This document shows, piece after piece, positions 52,086-60,309 of a stretch of 64,000 nucleotides of DNA. The translations under genes were made by a program, and so were the position numbers. The stretch covers positions 15,731 to 79,730 of the forward strand of contig CAZUTK010000003.1 in the NCBI GenBank assembly GCA_964623265.1, given 5' to 3'. Numbering within the stretch: the first letter of the stretch is position 1; each line of letters opens with the position of its first letter. Source of the stretch: CAZUTK01 sp964623265. Lineage in GTDB: Bacteria; Electryoneota; B3-LCP. The notes beneath the pieces were generated by a model that was given only the letters and a program-made list of their open reading frames with translations, was not told the origin of the DNA and ran no database searches.

Positions 52086-53021
52086 ATGACCGCCAGTATT
52101 TTCACCTCGACTGATTTGAAACTCCAGACTATCCTGAAGCTTCCGACAGGTCTGATAAAGTTCACCGGTATGCTTCTCATCATATGTTTTATGGTCTCCC
52201 CGGCGATATGCAAAGAACCCGATGCGGCTTTTCAAAACTTGATGCAGCGCTTGATCCGAGACGGATTGGATTCCGCTCGGATTCAAGCGTATTTCGAAGA
52301 CGAACGTCTCGAATTTCTCCCGGATTTGATCCGGTTGAACTTAGTGCAGCGCGAAACGCCCGATGTTTATAGCAAATTCCTGACGCGAAACGAGATTCAG
52401 GACGGATATCGTTTTCTTCAAATACATCGCGATGAAATCGTCCGCGCATCGAAGAATTCCACGATTCCGCCGGAATTTTTCGTAGCGATTCTAAAAATTG
52501 AATCTAATCTTGGTCGAGATTCCGGCAAATACTCGATTCTCTCTGCCTTTGCCACCATCGCGTTGCTGGCGGATTCCCTCCATTGGGTCTTGCGCTATGA
52601 TACCAGCGGCGGACGGGACTTAGACCGGCTCCAGAAGAGAGCCGTGAGACGATCAGAATGGGCTTATAAGGAGTTAAAGGATTTTCTCGCGGTCTGCGAA
52701 CAGGATGGATGGGATCCGCTGAATGTGCGCGGATCCTGGGCGGGAGCTTTCGGCTGGGCGCAATTTCTGCCGTCAAGCCATCTTCGATTCGCCGATGACG
52801 GTGACGGAGATGGAAAGATTGACCCATATAGTTTAAAGGATGCCGTCGCCGGCATCAGCCGGTACTTAAATGCTGCCGGGTGGGGCAGAAGTGATTCATC
52901 GAAACGGAACGCCTTATTGCAGTATAATCCTAGTAGCGCGTATGCGGATTGCATCTTGGAATACGCGCGACGATTGCAGGCTCTGCAGAATGCTCAGGCG
53001 ATTCCGGAAACGATGGAGTAA
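52086..53021 (+). CDS. MltB-type lytic murein transglycosylase
   Basis: Cleaves the MurNAc-GlcNAc bond of peptidoglycan, forming the anhydro product. The 311-residue protein has an N-terminal hydrophobic segment (GMLLIICFMVSPAICK) and the SLT_2 catalytic domain: VAILKIESNLGRDSG with the catalytic glutamate, and SWAGAFGWAQFLPSSHLRF with DGDGDGKIDPYSLKDAVAGISRYL. A shorter start at 52170 would give a neater signal peptide. Confidence 0.9.
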   Translation: MTASIFTSTDLKLQTILKLPTGLIKFTGMLLIICFMVSPAICKEPDAAFQNLMQRLIRDGLDSARIQAYFEDERLEFLPDLIRLNLVQRETPDVYSKFLTRNEIQDGYRFLQIHRDEIVRASKNSTIPPEFFVAILKIESNLGRDSGKYSILSAFATIALLADSLHWVLRYDTSGGRDLDRLQKRAVRRSEWAYKELKDFLAVCEQDGWDPLNVRGSWAGAFGWAQFLPSSHLRFADDGDGDGKIDPYSLKDAVAGISRYLNAAGWGRSDSSKRNALLQYNPSSAYADCILEYARRLQALQNAQAIPETME

Positions 53022-53030
53022 ATAAAACAA

Positions 53031-54590
53031 ATGAGACGCAGAATTCTCTACTTACCGTTGATTGCCCTGTCTCTACTCACATTGCTTCGCGATTCGTCCG
53101 CCGATGATCGCATCAAGTTGCGGTTTCCTGAAAAAGATCTCCCGGATGCCGAAGTGGAAGTCCGCCAGAGCGGCGAAATGCTTTATCTCGATCTGGAAGG
53201 GTTCTCTAAAGCACTGAATCTTCGTAGTTTTCAAAATCCCGAACGTCGCAAATTCCAATTCAACATCGCTTCGATTCCGCTGAAATGGACGGCGAACAAT
53301 GCTTTTGTCGTCATTGCGGATGAAGTCATGCAGTTACCGTCGGAAGTCCTCTATCAAGATGGGAAATACTGGGCGCCGTTCGATGCTTTTCTGGAAATAT
53401 TACGCGCGAATTACCCGGGAGAAATTCAGTACAACCGTTACAACTGGACGCTTGAAATCACTTCTTCCAGCAAAACCGTTTTCGCCGTCCGCTACGACGT
53501 GAAGGACAACGGCACGCTGGTGCGGATTTACTGCACTCGAAAGCTGAATATTTCCCAGCCCGCATACCGACATAATGCTGTCAGCATTACCTTGATGAAT
53601 GCCGACGTGGATCGCAGCGCTCTCCTGCGGGCGCCTCCAACTGGTGTCGTTGAAAAATTGCTGATCGAAGAACATGCGCAATCCACTCAGCTCACCTTCC
53701 AAGTCAATGCTCCAATTCTCGAACATTCTCTCACCCAGGATGAAGGGACTCATCAAATTCTGCTTACCCTGGTAACGAGCACTGAGATTCCGCAGGTTTT
53801 TTCTCCGTCGGCATATAATGCCGAAAATCTCGAATTGGACGTTCTGGATCAGGCGCTGAAGCGAGAACAGGAGAAATGGAAAGTTGATTGTGTGGTGATT
53901 GACCCGGGTCATGGAGGAAAAGATCCCGGGGCCATCAGTCCGACGGGTTTGCAGGAAAAGGAAATCACGCTCGACATCGCCCTGCGCCTGAAACAACTCA
54001 TTGAGAAGAATACCAACCTGAAAGTCATCCTGACGCGGCGGGACGACAGCTTCATCGGTTTGAACGATCGCACGCGGTTGGCGAATCAGAAGCAGGGGAA
54101 GCTATTTATCTCCATCCACTGCAACGCGGTAAAATCCGGTAATGCAGGCGGATTCGAAACTTATTTCCTTCGTCCGGCGCGAAATCAAAAAGCGATGGAA
54201 GTGGCTTTGCGCGAAAACTCGGTGATCAAATACGAGGATTCCAACACCCAATATCAGGATTTGACGGAAGAAAATTACATCCTTCTGGCGATGGCGCAGA
54301 GCGAATTCGTGCGTGAAAGCGAAACGTTGGCAGGAATCGTTCAAACGAAATTGCGGGCGAATACCGGCTTAAAGGACCGAGGTGTGGATCAGGCGGGCTT
54401 CTATGTCCTCGTAGGTGCGTCCATGCCGGCGATTCTGGTGGAAACCGCCTTTCTTACCAATAAAAACGAAGAAAAAATGTTGCGCACGAAGAAATTTCGA
54501 CAGCAGGTCGCGCAGGCTTTGTATGAAAGCACCATCGAATTCATGAAGAGAACAGAGCAGCAAAATGATAAAGTTTCCATTCATCCCTGA
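53031..54590 (+). CDS. N-acetylmuramoyl-L-alanine amidase
   Basis: Zinc amidase of 519 residues that cleaves the stem peptide from MurNAc. After a signal peptide (RRRILYLPLIALSLLTLLRD) comes a copper-amine-oxidase-N-like region and an AMIN-like beta domain (about 145-260). The Amidase_3 domain holds VIDPGHGGKDPGA, QEKEITLDIALRLKQL, LFISIHCNAVKS and PAILVETAFLTNKNEE, which contain the zinc histidines and catalytic glutamates. It follows the transglycosylase by 9 bases, so both wall hydrolases are probably co-expressed. Confidence 0.93.
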   Translation: MRRRILYLPLIALSLLTLLRDSSADDRIKLRFPEKDLPDAEVEVRQSGEMLYLDLEGFSKALNLRSFQNPERRKFQFNIASIPLKWTANNAFVVIADEVMQLPSEVLYQDGKYWAPFDAFLEILRANYPGEIQYNRYNWTLEITSSSKTVFAVRYDVKDNGTLVRIYCTRKLNISQPAYRHNAVSITLMNADVDRSALLRAPPTGVVEKLLIEEHAQSTQLTFQVNAPILEHSLTQDEGTHQILLTLVTSTEIPQVFSPSAYNAENLELDVLDQALKREQEKWKVDCVVIDPGHGGKDPGAISPTGLQEKEITLDIALRLKQLIEKNTNLKVILTRRDDSFIGLNDRTRLANQKQGKLFISIHCNAVKSGNAGGFETYFLRPARNQKAMEVALRENSVIKYEDSNTQYQDLTEENYILLAMAQSEFVRESETLAGIVQTKLRANTGLKDRGVDQAGFYVLVGASMPAILVETAFLTNKNEEKMLRTKKFRQQVAQALYESTIEFMKRTEQQNDKVSIHP

Positions 54591-54664
54591 CAGGAACTTT
54601 TCCCCCATCGGAGTGTTAGATACAAGCATTGAGTGAAGACTTCCCCATGATTCCCCCCTGACGG

Positions 54665-55525
54665 ATGAATTCCAAAAATCCGGATACAAAAATCGAATTG
54701 CAGCCGATCGGGATATTTGATTCAGGGATCGGCGGACTGACCGTCGCACGGCGGATCATGCGTCTTCTGCCTGGAGAGTCCATCGTCTATTTCGGCGACA
54801 CTGCCCGCGTGCCATACGGCACCAAGTCAGATCGCATCGTGCGCGCATTCGCATGGGAAGACAGCCTTTTCCTCCTGAATCACAAAGTAAAGATGATCGT
54901 CGTCGCTTGCAACACAGTCTCGGCTGTGGCGCTCGATGAGCTCGATCGGTATCTGAACATTCCTGTGATCGGCGTCATCCAGCCTGGAGCGGAAGCTGCC
55001 GTGAAAGCCACACGAACCGGCCGGATCGGAGTGATCGGAACGCAGGCGACAGTGGATTCTCACGCCTATGAACGTGCCATCCAGAAGATCCGCCCGGATA
55101 TCGTGGTAGCTTCGACCGCCTGTCCGCTCTTCGTCCCGCTCGTGGAAGAAGGATGGACCGAAGGGGAAGTTCCTGAACTGATCGCCCGACGCTATCTGAT
55201 ACCGCTGATGGATGCCGGCATAGATACCTTAATCCTGGGTTGCACTCATTACCCTCTTTTAAAAGCGATGCTCATGAAAGTACTGGGAAAAGACGTCGTA
55301 CTAATTGATTCTGCTGAAGCTATTGCTTTGCAAGTTCAATTAATACTTGAGAACATGAGCGCGTTAAATCCATCCAAACACGGTGATCGCCGATTTTTCG
55401 TGAGCGATTTGCCGCGCCGCTTCGAAGAATTGGGAAAACGCTTCTTAGGGGAACCCGTCAATAGCATCACCGTTGCCGAACCCTGGAAGCATTTCAACCT
55501 ATCTTCCATTCCCGTCCAACCGTGA
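54665..55525 (+). CDS. murI: Glutamate racemase
   Basis: Supplies D-glutamate for peptidoglycan. The 286-residue protein has IGIFDSGIGGLTVARRI, YFGDTARVPYGTKS, the catalytic cysteines in VVACNTVSA and LILGCTHYPLL, and both flanking conserved blocks. The ATG at 54665 is followed by a short extra N-terminus of about 14 residues. The stop overlaps folC. Confidence 0.96.
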   Translation: MNSKNPDTKIELQPIGIFDSGIGGLTVARRIMRLLPGESIVYFGDTARVPYGTKSDRIVRAFAWEDSLFLLNHKVKMIVVACNTVSAVALDELDRYLNIPVIGVIQPGAEAAVKATRTGRIGVIGTQATVDSHAYERAIQKIRPDIVVASTACPLFVPLVEEGWTEGEVPELIARRYLIPLMDAGIDTLILGCTHYPLLKAMLMKVLGKDVVLIDSAEAIALQVQLILENMSALNPSKHGDRRFFVSDLPRRFEELGKRFLGEPVNSITVAEPWKHFNLSSIPVQP

Positions 55526-56808
55526 AAAAAAGCCTTACTTGGCAGGATTTCTTTTCTCTGCAGCGCTTCGGGATTACGGCGGATTTGCGCAATATACGAC
55601 TCTTCTGCGAGAAGTTGGGACATCCGGAAACGAAATTCCCAAGCGTGCACATCGGCGGAACCAATGGCAAGGGCAGCGTCTCCGCGACTCTGGATTCGAT
55701 CCTACGCGCCGGCGGTCTCAAAGTGGGATTGTACACCTCGCCCCATATTCTGCGGTTTGAAGAACGCATCTGCATCAATGGGGCTCCGATTTCGGAAGAA
55801 GCCGTTTTTCAGTTTCTTCACGAGTATTGGGAATTTATTCAGAAAGAGCGCTGCACTTTTTTTGAGACGGCTACAGCAATGGCGCTGGACGCTTTTCGCG
55901 ATGCCGAAGTGGACATCGCAGTCATCGAAGTCGGCTTGGGCGGCACCCACGATGCCACCCGTGTCGTAAAATCCATCCTTTCGGTGATTACCCGCATAGA
56001 CTTCGATCATACGGATCGGCTGGGTAACACTCTGAAGGAAATCGCAGGCGACAAGGCGGGAATCTTCGTGAAAGATAAACCAGCCCTAAGCGGCGACCAA
56101 CTCCCCGAAGTTCTCGACGTATTACGCAACGAAGCGCGGCGGATCCAATCCCCTTTTTTCCATTCCGACGATCTCGTCACGTTGTCTTCCGTACAACTTT
56201 CACCGCAAGAAATCACCGGCGACGCCAGGCTGCTTTGCAACGAAGCAGAAATTCAATTGAATAATTTCCACTTTCCTTTAAGCGGCCACTTTCAGATTGA
56301 AAACCTGAAAACGGCGTTAGCGGCAAGTGGCATCTTGTCTGGTTTGCTGACCGCCGTCAACGAAAAGAGCATCGCGTCGGGAATCGAATCGGTATCTTGG
56401 AGAGGACGGCTTCAGATTCTGCGGGAAAAGCCGTATTTAATCGCGGACGTGGGTCACAATCCCGGCGCTGTGAAAAATGCATTGTATAGCCTGCGCAACA
56501 TCTGGAATCCCCGGAAAATCATCGCCATCTTCAGCGCATTGCGCGATAAAGATATTGGCGCAATGCTGAAGCACTTGCAGGAAAGTGCGGACGAAATTCT
56601 GCTCGTACCGCTGAGCTGCGAACGTGGATTAAATCTTGGGGAATTGTCCGCCATCGCGAATGATGCCGGTCTTTTCTGCGGTAAAGAGAAAACCGTATCA
56701 GCGGCGCTAAAAACTGCATTTAGTCTGGCTGGACAGGAAGATTTGATTCTGGTGATTGGATCTCACTATCTGGTTGGAGAACTTCTAAAAATTGGAAAAT
56801 TTTCTTGA
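55522..56808 (+). CDS. folC: Folylpolyglutamate / dihydrofolate synthase
   Basis: Mur-ligase-family enzyme that adds glutamate to folates. The 428-residue protein, from a GTG overlapping murI (GTGA), has VHIGGTNGKGSVSATLDSIL (P-loop), LYTSPHILRFEERI, the family VIEVGLGGTHDATRVV and ADVGHNPGA in the C-terminal domain. Confidence 0.95.
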   Translation: MKKSLTWQDFFSLQRFGITADLRNIRLFCEKLGHPETKFPSVHIGGTNGKGSVSATLDSILRAGGLKVGLYTSPHILRFEERICINGAPISEEAVFQFLHEYWEFIQKERCTFFETATAMALDAFRDAEVDIAVIEVGLGGTHDATRVVKSILSVITRIDFDHTDRLGNTLKEIAGDKAGIFVKDKPALSGDQLPEVLDVLRNEARRIQSPFFHSDDLVTLSSVQLSPQEITGDARLLCNEAEIQLNNFHFPLSGHFQIENLKTALAASGILSGLLTAVNEKSIASGIESVSWRGRLQILREKPYLIADVGHNPGAVKNALYSLRNIWNPRKIIAIFSALRDKDIGAMLKHLQESADEILLVPLSCERGLNLGELSAIANDAGLFCGKEKTVSAALKTAFSLAGQEDLILVIGSHYLVGELLKIGKFS

Positions 56809-56833
56809 CTCTGACTTTTTCTACGCCTATATT
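56805..56833 (+). promoter_or_regulatory. Sigma-70-type promoter of rho
   Basis: TTGACT (56805-56810), 17-base spacer, TATATT (56828-56833). The -35 overlaps the folC stop. Confidence 0.7.
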
Positions 56834-57044
56834 GACTGGAAAAAAACAGGCGATCTTTCCTAGAACCCCCCCGGCTGAGAACTGACGTCCAACCAGAGTG
56901 ATAAACCCACTGGGTATATTCTCCCGCGGATCGATAATCCGTATTTAATTTAATTGATTGAGAATGGAATTTTGCCCTTTCTTGAATTTCCGAAATTCTC
57001 TCCGGAAAAACATACCGCGCCGTTTCTAGACTGATGGAGCAAAA
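56834..57044 (+). promoter_or_regulatory. Long rho 5' leader
   Basis: About 200 untranslated bases lie between the promoter and the rho ATG. The stretch has a C-run (56866-56872), an AT-rich central part and weak inverted repeats near 56962-57003, but no clear riboswitch or small open frame. rho is autoregulated through its leader in E. coli and others, so a similar role is plausible. The start has GGAG 7 bases upstream. Confidence 0.5.
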
Positions 57045-58298
57045 ATGGATCTCGTTGAACTGAAAGCAATGAAAATCTCTGAACTGAACAAACTGGCGAA
57101 GGAACTCGAAATTGAAGACTATTCGGGGATGCCGCGTCAGGATCTGATTTTTAAAATTCTCGAAAAACAGACCGAAAAGGACGGTCTGATTTTCGCTCAG
57201 GGTGTGCTCGAGATCCTGCCGGATGGCTACGGCTTCTTGCGTTCAGCGGCTTCCAATTACCTTCCCGGACCGGATGATATTTACGTCTCGCCTTCTCAAA
57301 TCAAGCGGTTCGGCTTGCGCAAGGGGATGACGATCTCCGGTCAGATCCGCCACCCGAAGGACAACGAACGCTTCTTCGCATTGCTGAAAGTCGAAGCGGT
57401 CAATTTCGAGAGCCCGGAAGAGACACGGGAGAAGATCTTATTCGATAACCTAACCCCTCTGTATCCGCAAGAAAAGTTCAAGCTGGAAACCGACCCCAAA
57501 GATTACTCCACCCGCATCATGGACATCTTCACACCTTTGGGGAAGGGACAGCGCGGTCTGATCGTGGCTCCGCCGCGGACGGGCAAGACGATCCTGCTGC
57601 AAAAAATCGCCAACTCCATCGCCAAGAATCACCCTGAAGTAACTTTGATCGTGCTGCTGATTGACGAAAGACCCGAGGAAGTAACAGATATGGAGAGGAC
57701 GGTGGATGGCGAAGTCGTCAGCTCCACCTTCGATGAAAAACCCGAACGGCACATTCAGGTCGCCAGCATGGTCATCGAAAAAGCCAAGCGCTTGGTTGAA
57801 TACAAACACGATGTAGTTATTCTGTTGGACAGCATCACAAGGTTGGCGCGCGCGCATAACGCTGTCAGCCCGCACTCAGGCCGCATCCTCTCCGGCGGAA
57901 TGGACGCAACCGCACTCTACGAACCGAAACGCTTTTTCGGCGCGGCAAGAAACATCGAGGAGGGCGGCTCACTGACAATCATCGCCACCGCTTTGATTGA
58001 GACCGGCAGCCGAATGGATGAGGTGATTTTCGAGGAATTCAAAGGCACTGGGAATATGGAGCTGGTGCTGGATCGAAGACTGGCGGATATCCGGCTCTTC
58101 CCGGCGATAGACATCAACCGATCGGGAACGAGAAAAGAGGAATTGCTCCTGAAAGAGGACGTTCTGAACAAGGTCTGGATACTGCGCAATCTCTTGGCGG
58201 ATTCCAATCCGATCGAAACAATGCGGTTTATTCTGGAAAAGATGAGAGGCACGAAGACGAATCAAGAATTCTTCGATATTATGAAGAACGGCGGATGA
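57045..58298 (+). CDS. rho: Transcription termination factor Rho
   Basis: Hexameric RNA-DNA helicase, 417 residues. The N-terminal Rho_N helices (LNKLAKELEIEDYSGMPRQD), the cold-shock-like RNA-binding domain with GYGFLRSAASNYLPGPDDIYVS, Walker A (VAPPRTGKTILLQK), Walker B (DVVILLDSITRLARAHN) and the Q- and R-loop regions are all present. It is of normal length without large insertion. It converges on cdaA with only 9 bases between stops and no terminator hairpin there. Confidence 0.97.
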   Translation: MDLVELKAMKISELNKLAKELEIEDYSGMPRQDLIFKILEKQTEKDGLIFAQGVLEILPDGYGFLRSAASNYLPGPDDIYVSPSQIKRFGLRKGMTISGQIRHPKDNERFFALLKVEAVNFESPEETREKILFDNLTPLYPQEKFKLETDPKDYSTRIMDIFTPLGKGQRGLIVAPPRTGKTILLQKIANSIAKNHPEVTLIVLLIDERPEEVTDMERTVDGEVVSSTFDEKPERHIQVASMVIEKAKRLVEYKHDVVILLDSITRLARAHNAVSPHSGRILSGGMDATALYEPKRFFGAARNIEEGGSLTIIATALIETGSRMDEVIFEEFKGTGNMELVLDRRLADIRLFPAIDINRSGTRKEELLLKEDVLNKVWILRNLLADSNPIETMRFILEKMRGTKTNQEFFDIMKNGG

Positions 58299-58307
58299 TC
58301 TTCGCAA

Positions 58308-59114
58308 TCAACCGCTGGCAAGTGCCGCTTCCTGAGCCTGTGCCGCCTGCCGATTGAAGAGCACCTTCTGCAGCTGCTCGCGCAAAAGATCCCCGGTCAA
58401 GTCCCGACCTAAAAACCTACCTCGGTGTGCCAGGGAAATCTTTCCCGTCTCTTCGGATACGACGACGACCACCGCATCCGATTCCTCTGTGACGCCAAGG
58501 GCGGAACGGTGCCGCGTACCCAGAGCCGGATCTATGTTCGGATTCTCGGAAAGCGGCAGCATGCATTTCGCCGCTTCGAGAATATCGCCTTTAATAATGA
58601 CAGCCCCATCATGAAGCGGCGTTCGAGGAAAGAAGATGGAAACGATTAATTCCGCAGTAACATCCGCACGGATAGGAACACCGGTTTCGATGATGCCTCG
58701 AATGCCGATCTCCCCCTGAAGAACGATCAACCCCCCATAGCGCCTCTGCGATAGAGCTTCCGCCGCTTTCACGACTTCATCCAGCGTGGACTTGCCTTTT
58801 TCCCGCACCAAAGCACGCATAAGTTTGGTCTGACCCAGCTGAATCAATAACCGGCGCAACTCCGGCTGGAAAATGATCACAAAAGCGATTACCCAAACAG
58901 TCGTCACGGACTGCATCAACCAGGACATCCCGGGCATGCCGAACAACTGCACCAAAAAAGACGCCACGAAAATGAGAATCAATCCGGCGAACATTTGCGA
59001 TGCGCGAGTCCCGCGCATAATCTCATATAAACGATAAAAGACGATATAGACCGCGATGATATCCAGAATGTCAATCACCGAAAAACGCAGAAATCCGATG
59101 CGGAACAACTCCAT
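58308..59114 (-). CDS. cdaA: Diadenylate cyclase CdaA
   Basis: Makes c-di-AMP from two ATP at the membrane. The 268-residue protein has three N-terminal membrane segments (IDILDIIAVYIVFYRLYEIM; MFAGLILIFVASFLVQLF; TTVWVIAFVIIF) and the DAC domain with LHDGAVII and the GTRHRSALG motif, both needed for catalysis. The ATG at 59114 has AAGGTG upstream; a GTG at 59123 is less likely. It is the last gene of the porX-tsaE-tsaB-cdaA run; the usual partner gene cdaR is not beside it. Confidence 0.95.
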   Translation of the reverse strand: MELFRIGFLRFSVIDILDIIAVYIVFYRLYEIMRGTRASQMFAGLILIFVASFLVQLFGMPGMSWLMQSVTTVWVIAFVIIFQPELRRLLIQLGQTKLMRALVREKGKSTLDEVVKAAEALSQRRYGGLIVLQGEIGIRGIIETGVPIRADVTAELIVSIFFPRTPLHDGAVIIKGDILEAAKCMLPLSENPNIDPALGTRHRSALGVTEESDAVVVVVSEETGKISLAHRGRFLGRDLTGDLLREQLQKVLFNRQAAQAQEAALASG

Positions 59115-59133
59115 CTTGATCACCTTATGTCAT

Positions 59134-59805
59134 TCATGCTGACTTTCTCGGGAATGGATAGCAATATTCGGGCTCGCTCGAGTATAGATCGTCTGAATGT
59201 CCGCTTCGCAAGCGTTCTGCGGCAAGCCGCGCCGTGATGACCGCCAAGGGGAGGCGTTCTGCGTCTTCAGGCAGAGGAATTATGCGATGTTGAAACATTG
59301 CATCCAGTTCCTGCTGATGGCGAATATAGCCTTCACCGCACAGATGAACATCTCCAGTTATCAGATTGGGGAGTACATCCAATCTGCAAACCTGCGTTTC
59401 ACCGATCTGGATCCATTCGCCTCCCTGCTTATGAAAAATGCCGGTGTACACTTCGCGCGCCCGCGCCGGCATCAATGCCAGCACGCGCGAAATCCCTTCC
59501 GGCGTCGCCGCCGCCAGACCTAATAGAGTCGGTATCATAAAAAGCGGCTTTCCCCAGCACCAACACATAGCCTTAGCCGTCGAAATCCCCACCCGCAAAC
59601 CCGTGAATGATCCCGGTCCGGAGGAAACGGCGATTCCGGTGAGCGCCTCAGAAGTGCGATCCGTTTCCAGGAAGATCTCTTCAATCAATGTCAGTAGAAC
59701 CTCATTGTGCCGTAGATGATCCCGAATTTCACGATACTGAAGCGATTTACCGCCCCAGAGAGCTACGCCGCAATTCGAACCGCTGGTATCCAAAGCCAGA
59801 ATCAT
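59134..59805 (-). CDS. tsaB: tRNA t6A-modification protein TsaB
   Basis: Scaffold partner of TsaD in N6-threonylcarbamoyl-adenosine synthesis at tRNA position 37. The 223-residue actin-like protein shows ILALDTSGSNCGVALW, HNEVLLTLI and VSSGPGSFTGLRVGISTAKAM. It overlaps tsaE by four bases (ATGA) and precedes cdaA by 19. Confidence 0.94.
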   Translation of the reverse strand: MILALDTSGSNCGVALWGGKSLQYREIRDHLRHNEVLLTLIEEIFLETDRTSEALTGIAVSSGPGSFTGLRVGISTAKAMCWCWGKPLFMIPTLLGLAAATPEGISRVLALMPARAREVYTGIFHKQGGEWIQIGETQVCRLDVLPNLITGDVHLCGEGYIRHQQELDAMFQHRIIPLPEDAERLPLAVITARLAAERLRSGHSDDLYSSEPEYCYPFPRKSA

Positions 59806-60308
59806 AACGCGTTCGCCGACGATGGAATTCCATATGTCGTCGTCAATTCCGTCAATAGCTTCATAAAATCAGAGCGCTCAGTGGAAATAATCAAATCCCG
59901 TTGCTCTTCCTCTTCTTGAACATGCTCAAACTGGATCACAAGATCCCATTGATCGAAGTATTCTTCGATTTTGTCCGCCCATTCGACCAACACGATGCCG
60001 GATTCCTCGCGAATAATCTCATCAAAGGCGGTATCCGCCATTTCCCGCGGATCGCGGATCCGGTAACAATCAAAATGATAAACCGGCGGCTGCAACGGGT
60101 ATTGATGCAGCAACGTGAAGGTCGGACTGGTTACTCTGCCTGCAAAGCCCAGAGCCGCGCAAACGCCCTTCACGAATTCTGTCTTGCCGGACCCCAGCAA
60201 CCCGGTCAAACCGACGATGCGATTCGGTTTCAGATCGGCGGCGATGCGGGCGGCGACAGCTCTGGTCTGTTCTGCACTCTTCGTTCTGCAGCGTGTCGTG
60301 TTTCGCAT
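59802..60308 (-). CDS. tsaE: tRNA t6A-modification ATPase TsaE
   Basis: P-loop ATPase that resets the TsaBD complex. The 168-residue protein has GLTGLLGSGKTEFVKGV (Walker A), VTSPTFTLLHQY, HFDCYRI and VLVEWADKI. It starts one base after the porX stop and overlaps tsaB, so the three are probably translated together. Confidence 0.94.
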   Translation of the reverse strand: MRNTTRCRTKSAEQTRAVAARIAADLKPNRIVGLTGLLGSGKTEFVKGVCAALGFAGRVTSPTFTLLHQYPLQPPVYHFDCYRIRDPREMADTAFDEIIREESGIVLVEWADKIEEYFDQWDLVIQFEHVQEEEEQRDLIISTERSDFMKLLTELTTTYGIPSSANAL

Positions 60309-60309
60309 C

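Noticed and set aside
56866..56890. GGCTGAGA in the rho leader, resembling part of a thiamine pyrophosphate riboswitch
   Set aside because: The second conserved half (ACCTGAT...) and the expected stems are missing, and rho is not a thiamine gene.
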